Below the pieces are notes generated by a model. The model saw only the letters and a list, made by a program, of their open reading frames with translations, was not told where the DNA came from and did not search any database. The position numbers and the translations under genes were made by a program. A DNA stretch of 64,000 bases from Candidatus Eremiobacteraceae bacterium (lineage in GTDB: Bacteria; Vulcanimicrobiota; Vulcanimicrobiia; Eremiobacterales; Eremiobacteraceae). Every line of letters starts with the position of its first letter. Position 1 is the stretch's first letter. Location: the NCBI GenBank assembly GCA_035314825.1, contig DATFYX010000011.1, forward strand, positions 32,518 through 96,517. The letters run 5' to 3'. Of this stretch, positions 53,568 through 61,548 are shown in pieces.

Positions 53568-53680
53568 TTGGAGGTTCGTGGCTTCGAGCTCGCCCTGCTC
53601 GATTCCACCTAGCGTGCGCGCGCTGGGACGGCCTTAATCTCCTAGGGTGTCGGATTCCCTTGATTGAAGCAGTTGCGGTT

Positions 53681-54412
53681 ATGAGCGATCATCATAAGAA
53701 GCATGCGCACTCAGAGCTCTTCTCCTCAGCCGGAAGCCGCAAGACGCGCGCGCACACGCCGGTCGACCACCGCTCGGGCGGACCTTCTGTCCCCGTCGTC
53801 GCCGGGCCCACGCAGTGGACGGCGGTCGACCTCGTCCATGTGCGCGCCGATCGGGCGCCCTCTGCCGTTGCGGCGAGCGAGACGCTCGTCGAGCTGCTGG
53901 GCAAAGAGGTCACCGTGCAGGCAGCTGCCGTCTTCGTCTCGCGACACGAGCGCCGCGTCGCGACACTCGTGTGGTTGAGCGGACATGGCGACTACGCCAA
54001 ACTACAGCATGCGTGGGATGCGCATCATCTCGAGCGCGAACATCGCGAAGCCGTGGAAAAGCGCGATCTGTCGCTGTGCCGTGTCATCGCGACGACCGGT
54101 GATGCGACGATCACCCCCGGCTCGCACACGCTGTTAGCTCTCGAGAAACTCGAGCTGTCCGGCGCGAAGGCCGCGGAAGCGCTGAACCTCATCGAACGGA
54201 CGCGGCCAGCCGGATTCGTCGGCGCGGCGGTGCTCGGCGCAGATGATGGGATGCACAGCTATGTCATGCATCGCTGGGAACACAAAGAAGATTTGGCCGC
54301 CTTCCGCGGATCCGCGGCGGCTCTTGAGGCCATCGGGCCTATCGGCCAAACGGGCGACCCCAACGAGCTCTACGAAACGGTGCGCACCTTCGGTCCGGTC
54401 GATCGGACCTAG
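53681..54412 (+). CDS. Unknown protein with two ferredoxin-like (ABM-type) repeats
   Basis: The ATG at 53681 (MSDHHKKHAHSELFSS) starts a 243-residue protein with a basic, disordered N-terminus. Two halves look like dimeric alpha/beta-barrel domains of the monooxygenase/EthD type: TAVDLVHVRADRAPSAVAAS ... VATLVWLSGHGDYAKLQ and LEKLELSGAKAAEALNLIER ... HSYVMHRWEHKEDLAAF. The call rests on pattern only. It is a single gene between minus-strand neighbours. Confidence 0.66.
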   Translation: MSDHHKKHAHSELFSSAGSRKTRAHTPVDHRSGGPSVPVVAGPTQWTAVDLVHVRADRAPSAVAASETLVELLGKEVTVQAAAVFVSRHERRVATLVWLSGHGDYAKLQHAWDAHHLEREHREAVEKRDLSLCRVIATTGDATITPGSHTLLALEKLELSGAKAAEALNLIERTRPAGFVGAAVLGADDGMHSYVMHRWEHKEDLAAFRGSAAALEAIGPIGQTGDPNELYETVRTFGPVDRT

Positions 54413-54415
54413 CTC

Positions 54416-54697
54416 CTACGAATGTTCACGCGGGTGAATCCCGACGTCACGCCACGACGATTCTTTCAGCTTGATGCCGTAGTACTCGGCAGCCTTTTGG
54501 ATGTTGGCGAACGCGAGATCGCGGTCGGCGTCTGAGACGCCTTCTACTTGATCCATGCGCGCCATGGCGTCGCGCACGTGCGCCGCGTCGGTCAACGGCT
54601 CTTTGCGCTGTTTCGGGAACGCGAAAACGTTGTCGGGCAAGTCGCTTTGCTCTGTGAGCCGCCCGTGCTTCTCATGTGGTTCCCACGTGGTGTTCAT
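54416..54697 (-). CDS. DUF6582 family small protein
   Basis: ATG 54697 is preceded by AGAGG at 8 nt. The 93-residue product has PDNVFAFPKQRKEPLTDAAH and MDQVEGVSDADRDLAFANIQ, the conserved pattern of DUF6582 proteins found in many soil bacteria, often beside stress or ligase genes. It is soluble and helical. It ends 3 bp from the convergent gene. Confidence 0.78.
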   Translation of the reverse strand: MNTTWEPHEKHGRLTEQSDLPDNVFAFPKQRKEPLTDAAHVRDAMARMDQVEGVSDADRDLAFANIQKAAEYYGIKLKESSWRDVGIHPREHS

Positions 54698-54717
54698 GAC
54701 CATGACCTCTTTCCGGT

Positions 54718-55395
54718 TTACGATAGCGTGGCGATCGCGCGGGATGCGATGAGAAACAGCGTGGTGAGCGAGATTCCGGACTGCAGCATCAGCAGCCCCT
54801 TCGCGCGGCGGCTTGCAGGCCGCGAGTAGTCGGGCGCCATGAACGATGTCGACGTCGCGAACGCGAGAAACAGATAGTCGCCGAAGTGGGGCTGCCAGCC
54901 AGGTGCCGCCTCTTCTGATTCCGGGAAACGGAAATCCGGGCTGCCCGCCTCGCCCGCTGCGCGCGCTTCGGGACCGGCACGGTCGAGTTCCCAATACAGC
55001 AGGGCAAAGAGCAGGATGTTCACGGTCCAGATCACGGTCGCCGACTCGAGCAACATGACGCTGCTGTAATTGTGCTTGTGGGAGATCATGTCGCCGACGA
55101 GCCTGAGCACGGCGGCGATATTCATGCCGCAGATGATCACGCCGAACGTCAGCACGACCGCCCGCTCGATGCGATGCCAGAGAACGCTCCTGGGCATGAT
55201 GGTCACCACGACCATCACCGCCAAGATGAGGATCACCGCACCCCACGTGAACCATTTCGGCCCGAATTGGTAATGGCTTGGCAGCAAGTTCGCTAAAGCG
55301 AACACCACGAGAACCGCGAGAATCGCGGGCCAGCGCGGCTCTGTCCGCCCTTCGGGAATCGTCTGCGTCGTCACGGGCGAAGCGTTTCTGGCCAC
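54718..55395 (-). CDS. DUF1345-like membrane protein
   Basis: Five hydrophobic segments are seen (AILAVLVVFALANLLPSHY, TWGAVILILAVMVVVTIMP, VVLTFGVIICGMNIAAVLR, VIWTVNILLFALLYWELDR, GLLMLQSGISLTTLFLIAS). The late motif GDYLFLAFATSTSFMAPDYS matches DUF1345-type proteins. It is 20 bp upstream of the DUF6582 gene on the same strand. Function unknown. Confidence 0.75.
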   Translation of the reverse strand: MARNASPVTTQTIPEGRTEPRWPAILAVLVVFALANLLPSHYQFGPKWFTWGAVILILAVMVVVTIMPRSVLWHRIERAVVLTFGVIICGMNIAAVLRLVGDMISHKHNYSSVMLLESATVIWTVNILLFALLYWELDRAGPEARAAGEAGSPDFRFPESEEAAPGWQPHFGDYLFLAFATSTSFMAPDYSRPASRRAKGLLMLQSGISLTTLFLIASRAIATLS

Positions 55396-55421
55396 GCGAC
55401 GGCTTGGCCTGTCGCTAAAAC

Positions 55422-55454
55422 GTAGTAGCGCGTTTTGGAAAACGCGCTACTACA
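55422..55454. repeat. Symmetric R2 palindrome
   Basis: A perfect inverted repeat of 15 bp arms, GTAGTAGCGCGTTTT and AAAACGCGCTACTAC, flanks GG. It is the only R2 copy with a GTAGTAG end on both sides. It lies in the 76 bp between the HdeD-like and DUF1345-like genes and could also terminate or process the transcript. Confidence 0.9.
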
Positions 55455-55471
55455 TGTGGATGTTTGGTATG

Positions 55472-56044
55472 CTATGTACTGGAGGTTGCGGACTTGACGG
55501 CTTTCTGCACCGAGCCCACTAACGAGCGCAGCTTGAAGGCGAGGACGACCTGCACGATGCCGTAGAGCAGGAAGTAGAAGCCGAACAGATAGCCCGTCGC
55601 TTCGGTGCCCTGCACGGGCGTGCGGAACACCCACACCCCGAACGCGATCGAGATGATTCCGCCCAGGATGTACAGCCACTCGTTGTCGATGATATCGCGC
55701 AGCCGTATGCCGCCGGCGATCTGCACGATTCCCATCACGATGAACCATGCGGCCACGAAGTAGACGAAGGCCATCGTGCTGGTGACCGGCCAGAACCATA
55801 TGAGAAACGCGACGACGATGCCGAGGATGCCCTCAAGCAGCAGCGCCCACCAGCGATCGCCTCCGACGCCGGTCGCCCCCGCGGTCAGCGCCAGCACGCC
55901 TACCACAAATGAATAGGCGCCAAGCACGATGACGAGCGCCATCAGCGTCGCGCCCGGCTGAATGAATGCGATGACGCCGACGACGATCGCCGCCAGTCCG
56001 CGCAACAAGAATAGCCACCAATAGCCTGTGATCGTTTGTAACAT
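55472..56044 (-). CDS. HdeD family membrane protein (DUF308)
   Basis: HdeD-type proteins are six-helix membrane proteins linked to acid stress in enterobacteria. ATG 56044 (MLQTITGYWWLFLLRGLAAI) gives 190 residues with repeated pairs of helices: VVGVIAFIQPGATLMALVIV, LLEGILGIVVAFLIWFWPVT and YILGGIISIAFGVWVFRTPV. It is 14 bp downstream of the DUF1269 gene. Confidence 0.88.
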   Translation of the reverse strand: MLQTITGYWWLFLLRGLAAIVVGVIAFIQPGATLMALVIVLGAYSFVVGVLALTAGATGVGGDRWWALLLEGILGIVVAFLIWFWPVTSTMAFVYFVAAWFIVMGIVQIAGGIRLRDIIDNEWLYILGGIISIAFGVWVFRTPVQGTEATGYLFGFYFLLYGIVQVVLAFKLRSLVGSVQKAVKSATSST

Positions 56045-56058
56045 AATTGCTCCTTTTC

Positions 56059-56613
56059 TTAGACCGCGTCCGCTGCCACGACCGGGTCGTAGTCGTACGG
56101 GATCAAGTACGGATCCAGTTCGTTCCATTTGTCGGCGGCGACCTCGGCCTTATCGCGCCGATAGACCTTGCCGCCGATGAGCTTCATGCGCGCGTCGATC
56201 GGCGCATACGTCTCTTCGTCGACGTCGGCCATCACCGCGTGTTGGCCCTTGCGCAGCACCGTGCCCGTCTCCTGGACTGCCTGGTCCGCGGTGTCGGCTT
56301 TGGAGGCGTCGACGCCCAGTCCCACCAGCCCGCCGGTCGCGGCGCCGATCGCCGCACCGCCGGCTGCGCCGACCGCCGCGCCGGCTGGTCCGGCGAGCAT
56401 CCCAAGCAGCGCGCCCGCAGCGAGGCCGATCGCGGTTCCAAGCGGCGGATCGCCGTCCGACGTCTCGACGACGACGTCGCCGTACGAGTTGCGTAGGGCG
56501 ACCCCGGCCTTATGGACCGTCACTTCGCCCTCCTCATCCATCCGCCACAGGTCGTGCAGGCCGGTGTACGCGTCGTCGTGCTTGTCGAACACGACGGCTA
56601 TCACGTCTCGCAT
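56059..56613 (-). CDS. DUF1269 family membrane-associated protein
   Basis: The product (184 residues) starts RDVIAVVFDKHDDAYTGLHD LWRMDEEGEVTVHKAGVAL, the DUF1269 pattern. A glycine-zipper-like hydrophobic stretch follows (GTAIGLAAGALLGMLAGPAG AAVGAAGG). The end is acidic. DUF1269 genes are often near stress or acid-resistance genes. It is 9 bp downstream of the Lys/Ala-rich gene. Confidence 0.85.
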   Translation of the reverse strand: MRDVIAVVFDKHDDAYTGLHDLWRMDEEGEVTVHKAGVALRNSYGDVVVETSDGDPPLGTAIGLAAGALLGMLAGPAGAAVGAAGGAAIGAATGGLVGLGVDASKADTADQAVQETGTVLRKGQHAVMADVDEETYAPIDARMKLIGGKVYRRDKAEVAADKWNELDPYLIPYDYDPVVAADAV

Positions 56614-56622
56614 GTCGCCCTC

Positions 56623-56988
56623 CTACTTCTTGGACGCCGGCTTGGCGGCGTGTTTGCGCGCCAAGGCGATCGCTTCGGTGATGTGTTCGAGCGCGCCGTT
56701 CGCCGCGTCGCGGATCTGCTTGGTCTTGTCCTTGAGGTTTGCTCCCCGCAGCGCGATGAGCGCCGCAAGTTGCACGGATGCCTTCTTGAGGTGCTCCTTG
56801 CGTTTGGCCTCGTGCGCGGCCGCGGCTTCTTCGACGTTCGCGCGGAGCTGTTGCGCGTTCGCCACGGCTTTTTCAAAGAGTTTTTGACGTTCGCCGCCCT
56901 GCACTTTGAGCGCCAGGACGATGCCCTTGTGGATGCCTCGCGCTTCCCCGCGCAGGTAGTCGAGATTGAGCTTCTGATGAGTCGTCAT
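56623..56988 (-). CDS. Lys/Ala-rich coiled-coil small protein
   Basis: ATG 56988 starts a 121-residue protein (TTHQKLNLDYLRGEARGIHK) that is almost wholly helical and rich in Ala, Lys and Glu (NVEEAAAAHEAKRKEHLKKA), ending in a Lys-rich tail. This suggests a nucleic-acid- or membrane-surface-binding helix bundle. I do not recognise the family. It is the first gene of the minus-strand unit with DUF1269 and HdeD. Confidence 0.7.
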   Translation of the reverse strand: MTTHQKLNLDYLRGEARGIHKGIVLALKVQGGERQKLFEKAVANAQQLRANVEEAAAAHEAKRKEHLKKASVQLAALIALRGANLKDKTKQIRDAANGALEHITEAIALARKHAAKPASKK

Positions 56989-57141
56989 GGGACAGTACCT
57001 CCGTAACGCAAGCGTAGCAAGCGCGTGCCGCGCAGGGCTATACCGTTTCTGCTGCGAAGGCCAGCGCCCGGTCCTGTTCAGTGCCTGATACGACAGGATT
57101 CGTATAGCCGTTCGCGCCCTGAGGTTGGTGTCGTCGTGAGC

Positions 57142-57966
57142 ATGAAACACGGAATCCGTTTTGCATCCGTCTTGCTGGTGCTGGCGCTTGCCTCGTGCGG
57201 CGCTCCTGCGCCCGCACCCGAAGGCTCGCCGTCGGTCGCGCCGGCATCTTCCGGCGACGAAGAGACGCAGATGGGTCAACAGGTCTGGGACCAGCTCAAG
57301 TCGCAGCGCGAGATCGTCAAATCATCGCCGTTGTATGACACGCTCGCGCCGATGGCCAAGGCGATCACGCGCGTCGTCCAGCCCGGCTATCCTTATCCGA
57401 TACACTTCTATATCGTGCATGACTCGCAGCCGAACGCGTTCGCGACGCCCGGCGGCAACGTGTACGTCGTCGATTCGCTGTTCTATTTCGTGAAGAACAA
57501 GGAGGAGCTCGAGGGAACGCTGTGCCACGAGACCTCGCACCTGCTGCATCACGATTCGATCAAGCAGATGCAGCGCAACCAGCAGATCCGCATCCGCGAA
57601 GTGGCGGCCACCATTCTGGTGCCCAATTGGCGCACGGCGCTGGCCGCATCGGCGATCGGCGCACTCGATGAGCTGCACTATTCGCGCGGCGTCGAAGAAG
57701 CCGCCGATATCACCGGTTCGGACACGTGTGCGGCCGCCGGCTACGACCCCTGGGGATTGGTATGGCTGTTCCAAGACTTCCAGAACTCCAACATGAAATC
57801 GCCGCCCGAAGTGCTCTCCGACCATCCGGACAACACCGATCGGGTGAACGCGCTCGAACAGCATTTCAAACAGGAACCCGGCACGTTCGCCAACTTCAAC
57901 TCCGACCCGACCTCCGCGACGAAGCTCAAACTGCCCAAGGACGAAGCCGAGCAGTTCGTCAGGTAA
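57142..57966 (+). CDS. M48-family metallopeptidase lipoprotein
   Basis: A periplasmic zinc metallopeptidase related to BepA/LoiP. ATG 57142 gives a lipoprotein signal (FASVLLVLALASCGAP). The zinc motif is HETSHLLHHDS (HExxH), preceded by NAFATPGGNVYVVDSLFYF and followed by SRGVEEAADITGSD, which holds the third ligand. A late SDHPDNTDRVNALEQHF is conserved. Length is 274 residues. A GTG two codons upstream is another possible start. The stop overlaps the DyP stop by 8 bp. Confidence 0.9.
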   Translation: MKHGIRFASVLLVLALASCGAPAPAPEGSPSVAPASSGDEETQMGQQVWDQLKSQREIVKSSPLYDTLAPMAKAITRVVQPGYPYPIHFYIVHDSQPNAFATPGGNVYVVDSLFYFVKNKEELEGTLCHETSHLLHHDSIKQMQRNQQIRIREVAATILVPNWRTALAASAIGALDELHYSRGVEEAADITGSDTCAAAGYDPWGLVWLFQDFQNSNMKSPPEVLSDHPDNTDRVNALEQHFKQEPGTFANFNSDPTSATKLKLPKDEAEQFVR

Positions 57967-58864
57967 CGAAGCGGACCAGGCTCGAGAGCGCCGGAACGAA
58001 GTAATACGCGCCGGTGAGCGGGGTCGAAAAGCGCGTGAGCGCATCGCGCACTCCGTCAGGGATGCCGGCCATACGCTCGAGCATCCGTTGCAGGCGATAC
58101 TGCTGTTTGGAAAAGCCGACGAAGACGGTCCCATGATCCGCGACGCCGCCGTACGGCGTATTGCGGCGGAAGATCTTGAGCTCTTCGCCTTCTTCTTCGA
58201 GCGTCGTGCGCGTGACGTGCGAGTCCGCCGGCATGTGGGCCTTGTCCAGTTCGATGCTGTCGGGCTTGGTGCGCCCGATGACCCGCTCTTGGGCTTCGGT
58301 GGCAAGCGCGTGCCACGCGCCGGCGTTGTGCTTCCATTGCTGGAAGAGCAAGATGCTGCCGCCGGCGCCCGGCAGGCCGTCGTCGATGAGCGCGACGCCG
58401 GGGGCGTCCTCGAGCGTCGGGTTCTCGGTGCCGTCCTGGAAACCGGTGAGATCGCGGTTATGCTGGTAGGTCCAGCCGGTCAATTCCCGTATCGGCGTTG
58501 CCACGGATCTCACGCGCTCGACGATGCTCCCGGCGACGTCGAACACGTTGTCGTATGCAGCGCCGGCGACCCAGATGAACACGTCCGCCTGCGTGGCCGG
58601 CATCGTATAGCCGTCCCGGCCGACCAGCGCGCGCTCGAATGAAGCCGCATCCGCCGGAGCGTCCACCGGCGCGGCTGCCCGCCACAGCTCGGGGCGAAAC
58701 CCTGCGACCAGATTGACGCCTTCGGTCGTCTTGCGCGGGTCGTGCAACCCGGCGATGGCCGCGACTGCGTCGCTCGCGCGCGCGCCGTGAACCAGCGCGA
58801 ACTCCGTAAAGCTGTGCGACGGATCGCCCAGCGAGAAGATGCCCATCTGCGGGACGCTTGTCAA
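57959..58864 (-). CDS. DyP-type heme peroxidase
   Basis: DyP peroxidases use heme and H2O2. The signature GFQDGTENP holds the catalytic Asp, and the proximal histidine is in PADSHVTRTTLEEEGEEL or nearby; the late LKIFRRNTPYGGVADHGTVF VGFS matches the YfeX-like group. The start is uncertain: TTG 58864 (LTSVPQMGIFSLGDPSHS) is preferred because relatives begin close to this sequence; ATG 58846 is the next choice, and GTG 58933 would nearly touch the divergent AraC start. About 301 residues. No signal peptide or encapsulin partner is nearby. Confidence 0.87.
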   Translation of the reverse strand: MTSVPQMGIFSLGDPSHSFTEFALVHGARASDAVAAIAGLHDPRKTTEGVNLVAGFRPELWRAAAPVDAPADAASFERALVGRDGYTMPATQADVFIWVAGAAYDNVFDVAGSIVERVRSVATPIRELTGWTYQHNRDLTGFQDGTENPTLEDAPGVALIDDGLPGAGGSILLFQQWKHNAGAWHALATEAQERVIGRTKPDSIELDKAHMPADSHVTRTTLEEEGEELKIFRRNTPYGGVADHGTVFVGFSKQQYRLQRMLERMAGIPDGVRDALTRFSTPLTGAYYFVPALSSLVRFVT

Positions 58865-58935
58865 TGCCGTCCCGCCGCGGGAGGGGAAGTGCTGCTCATC
58901 CTTTGGACAACTAAGCTGCTGTGGGACTCGCACAC

Positions 58936-59379
58936 ATGACGGATGATGAGTTCTCCCGCTTTGACACCGTGCTCGACTACGTCGAGCAAGGCTTGGATCG
59001 CGACATCTGCCTGACCGATCTGGCGTGCTTGGTCGGACTGAGCGTCACGCATTTCTCGCATATCTTCAAGAGCGAATATGGCATGGCGCCATACCAGTAC
59101 ATCACGATGCGGCGCATCGAGCGAGCCAAGGAACTGCTCGCGGCGACTAGTCAGACCATCGCCTCGGTCGCGGCGCAACTCGGGTTTTCAAGCCAAAGCC
59201 ACTTCAGCGAGATATTCGCCCGGCTCGTCGGCGTCACGCCTTCGACGTATCGCCGTGCTACCCGGATTGCGCCGGCTGCTCCTGCGACTCTCGCGATCTT
59301 ATTTCCGTCCGCTGAAAAGAGCGTCTGGGCTAAGCCGCAGGAGGCGGAACTGAGAAAAGGCGGCGCGCTTCGAGTTTGA
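58936..59379 (+). CDS. AraC-family regulator (DNA-binding domain only)
   Basis: A 147-residue protein consisting of the two helix-turn-helix units of AraC regulators: CLTDLACLVGLSVTHFSHIF KSEYGMAPYQYI and SVAAQLGFSSQSHFSEIFAR LVGVTPSTYRR. There is no sensor domain; the C-terminal tail is short. It is transcribed divergently from the DyP peroxidase, 71 bp away, which makes that gene a likely target. Its 3' end overlaps the convergent Uma2 gene by 50 bp. Confidence 0.88.
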   Translation: MTDDEFSRFDTVLDYVEQGLDRDICLTDLACLVGLSVTHFSHIFKSEYGMAPYQYITMRRIERAKELLAATSQTIASVAAQLGFSSQSHFSEIFARLVGVTPSTYRRATRIAPAAPATLAILFPSAEKSVWAKPQEAELRKGGALRV

Positions 59380-59872
59380 AGCCCGAAAGCGAGTCGTGGG
59401 TGATGACGCCGTCTTCCTTGACAGTGCGCTCTTCGTGTCGGTCGCGAACCCGCGCGAGCTTGCGCTTCGGATCGACGAGGAATATCACCTCAGTGCCGGC
59501 CGCGAGATACACCCGCGTCTTCTCCTCGACGTCGGCGCGGCGGTCGCGGGGGGAAAGCACTTCTACAACGGCGTCGGGCGCGACCTTAGGCTCATCGGTG
59601 ACCTGTTGCGTTTCGAAAGGCAGCCGCGCATACGAAAGGTAGGCGACGTCCGGCACGAGCGGGCGGCGCTGTTCGCCGGGCGGCTGCACCCGGAAACGCC
59701 ATTCCGTGCCCACGATTCCGAGGCCGCCCTTTGATGCCCACTCGTCGAGCGCGGTGTAGAAGCGTCCCTGCGCGATCGCGTGTTGACGCTTCGGGCTCAC
59801 CTTTTGGAGAACCCGGCCGTTGACCCATTCGAGCGCCGGCTTGGCCTCCGGCAACGTGATTTCTCGCGGCAT
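59330..59872 (-). CDS. Uma2-family putative endonuclease (DUF820)
   Basis: The family has a PD-(D/E)XK nuclease fold and is common in genomes of cyanobacteria and soil bacteria. Motif parts are LVPDVAYLSYARLPFE, DAVVEVLSPRDRRADVEEKT RVYLAAG and VIFLVDPKRKLARVR. Length is 180 residues. The end overlaps the AraC gene. Its biological role is not known. Confidence 0.87.
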   Translation of the reverse strand: MPREITLPEAKPALEWVNGRVLQKVSPKRQHAIAQGRFYTALDEWASKGGLGIVGTEWRFRVQPPGEQRRPLVPDVAYLSYARLPFETQQVTDEPKVAPDAVVEVLSPRDRRADVEEKTRVYLAAGTEVIFLVDPKRKLARVRDRHEERTVKEDGVITHDSLSGFKLEARRLFSVPPPAA

Positions 59873-59925
59873 GTTGATCGCACGCGAATTATATCACGTG
59901 CTAGTCCGATGCGGTCAAGCATGCA

Positions 59926-59951
59926 CCCGCGCTCAAGAGCGCGGGACTACA
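59926..59951 (-). repeat. R2 palindrome at the end of the second DUF4760-like gene
   Basis: Arms CCCGCGCTC and GAGCGCGGG flank AA, with tail ACTACA. The TAG stop (59949-59947) of the DUF4760-like gene lies in the tail. The arms match unit 4 of the cluster at 9949-10083. Confidence 0.9.
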
Positions 59952-60504
59952 TTTTGGGGTGGTCTTCGGCGAGCCAGACGTCAGGCACCGGTGCGCGGCC
60001 TTCGGGCGGCACCGTGCCGTGCGGATGCGTGTCCATGTAGCGCTGTGCGACCACCGCCAAGTACTGGAAATTCTCGTACGCCAGCGGCCCAGCCGTGCGG
60101 CGCATGATAGCGATCGCCGGCGCCAGCCGATGCCAGCTGCCGACGATGATCGCGGACCAGAAGTCGCACACGATATCGGTATCCGCGAGGCCTGTCTTGG
60201 CGTAGATCGCCATGCCTTCGAAGAAGTTCGCGACGTCGATGACGGCGCGAACGAACTCATCCGGAGACGCGTCGGCCTCCAACTCCTTGCGAAATTGTGG
60301 ATCGCGTAAGCGCTGGTCGAGCTCGTCCGCGACGAGCCTGCGCTGCGTCCTGAACTCCTTGTCGTCCCACATCTCTTCGAGTTTGGAGAACACCGTGATC
60401 TGGTTGCTGCCGCGCATGTGACGCAACTGCACGATGGCGGCGATGGCGGTCGCCGCGATCACGAGAAACGTTCCGAGCGAGGCTACGAGACTCCAGATCT
60501 CCAC
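59947..60504 (-). CDS. DUF4760-like membrane-anchored protein (paralogue of 39706-40312)
   Basis: The product (185 residues) has one N-terminal membrane helix (LVASLGTFLVIAATAIAAIV) then QLRHMRGSNQITVFSKLEEM WDDKEF, and a helical domain with FVRAVIDVANFFEGMAIYAK TGLADTDIV and GSWHRLAPAIAIMRR. It aligns with the protein at 39706-40312. The start is 3 bp after the stop of a zinc dehydrogenase gene, so it is likely the last gene of that operon. Its stop codon is in an R2 repeat. Confidence 0.8.
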   Translation of the reverse strand: MEIWSLVASLGTFLVIAATAIAAIVQLRHMRGSNQITVFSKLEEMWDDKEFRTQRRLVADELDQRLRDPQFRKELEADASPDEFVRAVIDVANFFEGMAIYAKTGLADTDIVCDFWSAIIVGSWHRLAPAIAIMRRTAGPLAYENFQYLAVVAQRYMDTHPHGTVPPEGRAPVPDVWLAEDHPKM

Positions 60505-60507
60505 CCG

Positions 60508-61548
60508 CTACACCCATTCCGCGGCGGCGGGCTCGGGGATCAGCGCGTACTTGTATCCCTGGCGCCGGTCGAGTCGTTCGAAGATGTCCGAGAGATTCGA
60601 GAGCGGCACGATGGCGGACACCAGTGGGCGCACCGGTATCCGTCCGGCGATCAAGAGATCGCGCGCCTCGCGCACGTCGTCAGGCGTGAAGTGGAACGTG
60701 CCCAGACAGGTCAGCTCTTCATAATGGATGCGCGTCGCGTCCAGCGGCACTTCGGTGCCCGACGGTAAGCCCGAGAAGAACAACGTGCGCCCTCCCGGCC
60801 GGGTGAGCGCCAGCGCCTGGCGCCAGGTCTCCACCGTGCCGGCGCATTCGATCACGGCAGCGAAACGCGCCTGGGCGAGCTCGCTTTCCTGTTTGCTCGC
60901 GTCGAGCGTCTCGTGTGCGCCGAGCGAGCGCGCCAGTTCAAGCCGTTGGGGACTGCGCGCGATGACCGTTGCGCGGATGCCGGCGTGCTTGGCATACAGC
61001 AAGTGCAGCAAGCCGATCGTGCCCGCGCCGATGATGGCGACGCTGTGCGGCACGGGACGCTGCGCGTTGGCGCGGCGCAACACGTTCCAGCCGTGGACGA
61101 TGCAGGACAGCGGTTCCAAGAACGCCGCCTCGATGTAGCTGAGCCCGATCGGCTTCTTGAAGACGTTGCGGCGCACGATCTTGCGCGGCAATACGATATA
61201 GTCCGCGTACGCGCCGAGCGCGATGTCATCGAGAAGATGCTCGCACAGGTTCTCCGACCCGTTGCGGCATGCATCGCACTCGCCGCACGGCGCCGTCTGC
61301 ACCCACATGATGGCGTCGCCCGGCTTGAACTCTTTGACGTCGCGGCCGACGGCGATCACGTCGCCTGAGGCCTCGTGGCCGAACGGACCGAATCGCAGTT
61401 TCGGATGTCCGCGCCTATACGTCTTCAGATCCGTGCCGCAGGTCAGCGCGGCACGCACGCGCACCAGCAGCTCGCCCGGACCGGGCTGCGGGCTTGGCGC
61501 TTCGCGCCACTCCAACGTCTTGGGCGCGGTGAGCTGCGCTTGTCGCAT
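60508..61548 (-). CDS. Zinc-dependent dehydrogenase (MDR family)
   Basis: A medium-chain dehydrogenase. Zinc ligands are in AALTCGTDLKTYRRGH and FGPFGHEASGDVIAVG, and the structural zinc cysteines are in TAPCGECDACRNGSENLCEH. The nucleotide motif is VAIIGAGTIGLLHLLYAKHAG. Length is 346 residues. The ATG directly abuts the stop of the hydroxyacid dehydrogenase gene. With that partner it may degrade a sugar acid or polyol, but the substrate is not indicated. Confidence 0.9.
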   Translation of the reverse strand: MRQAQLTAPKTLEWREAPSPQPGPGELLVRVRAALTCGTDLKTYRRGHPKLRFGPFGHEASGDVIAVGRDVKEFKPGDAIMWVQTAPCGECDACRNGSENLCEHLLDDIALGAYADYIVLPRKIVRRNVFKKPIGLSYIEAAFLEPLSCIVHGWNVLRRANAQRPVPHSVAIIGAGTIGLLHLLYAKHAGIRATVIARSPQRLELARSLGAHETLDASKQESELAQARFAAVIECAGTVETWRQALALTRPGGRTLFFSGLPSGTEVPLDATRIHYEELTCLGTFHFTPDDVREARDLLIAGRIPVRPLVSAIVPLSNLSDIFERLDRRQGYKYALIPEPAAAEWV

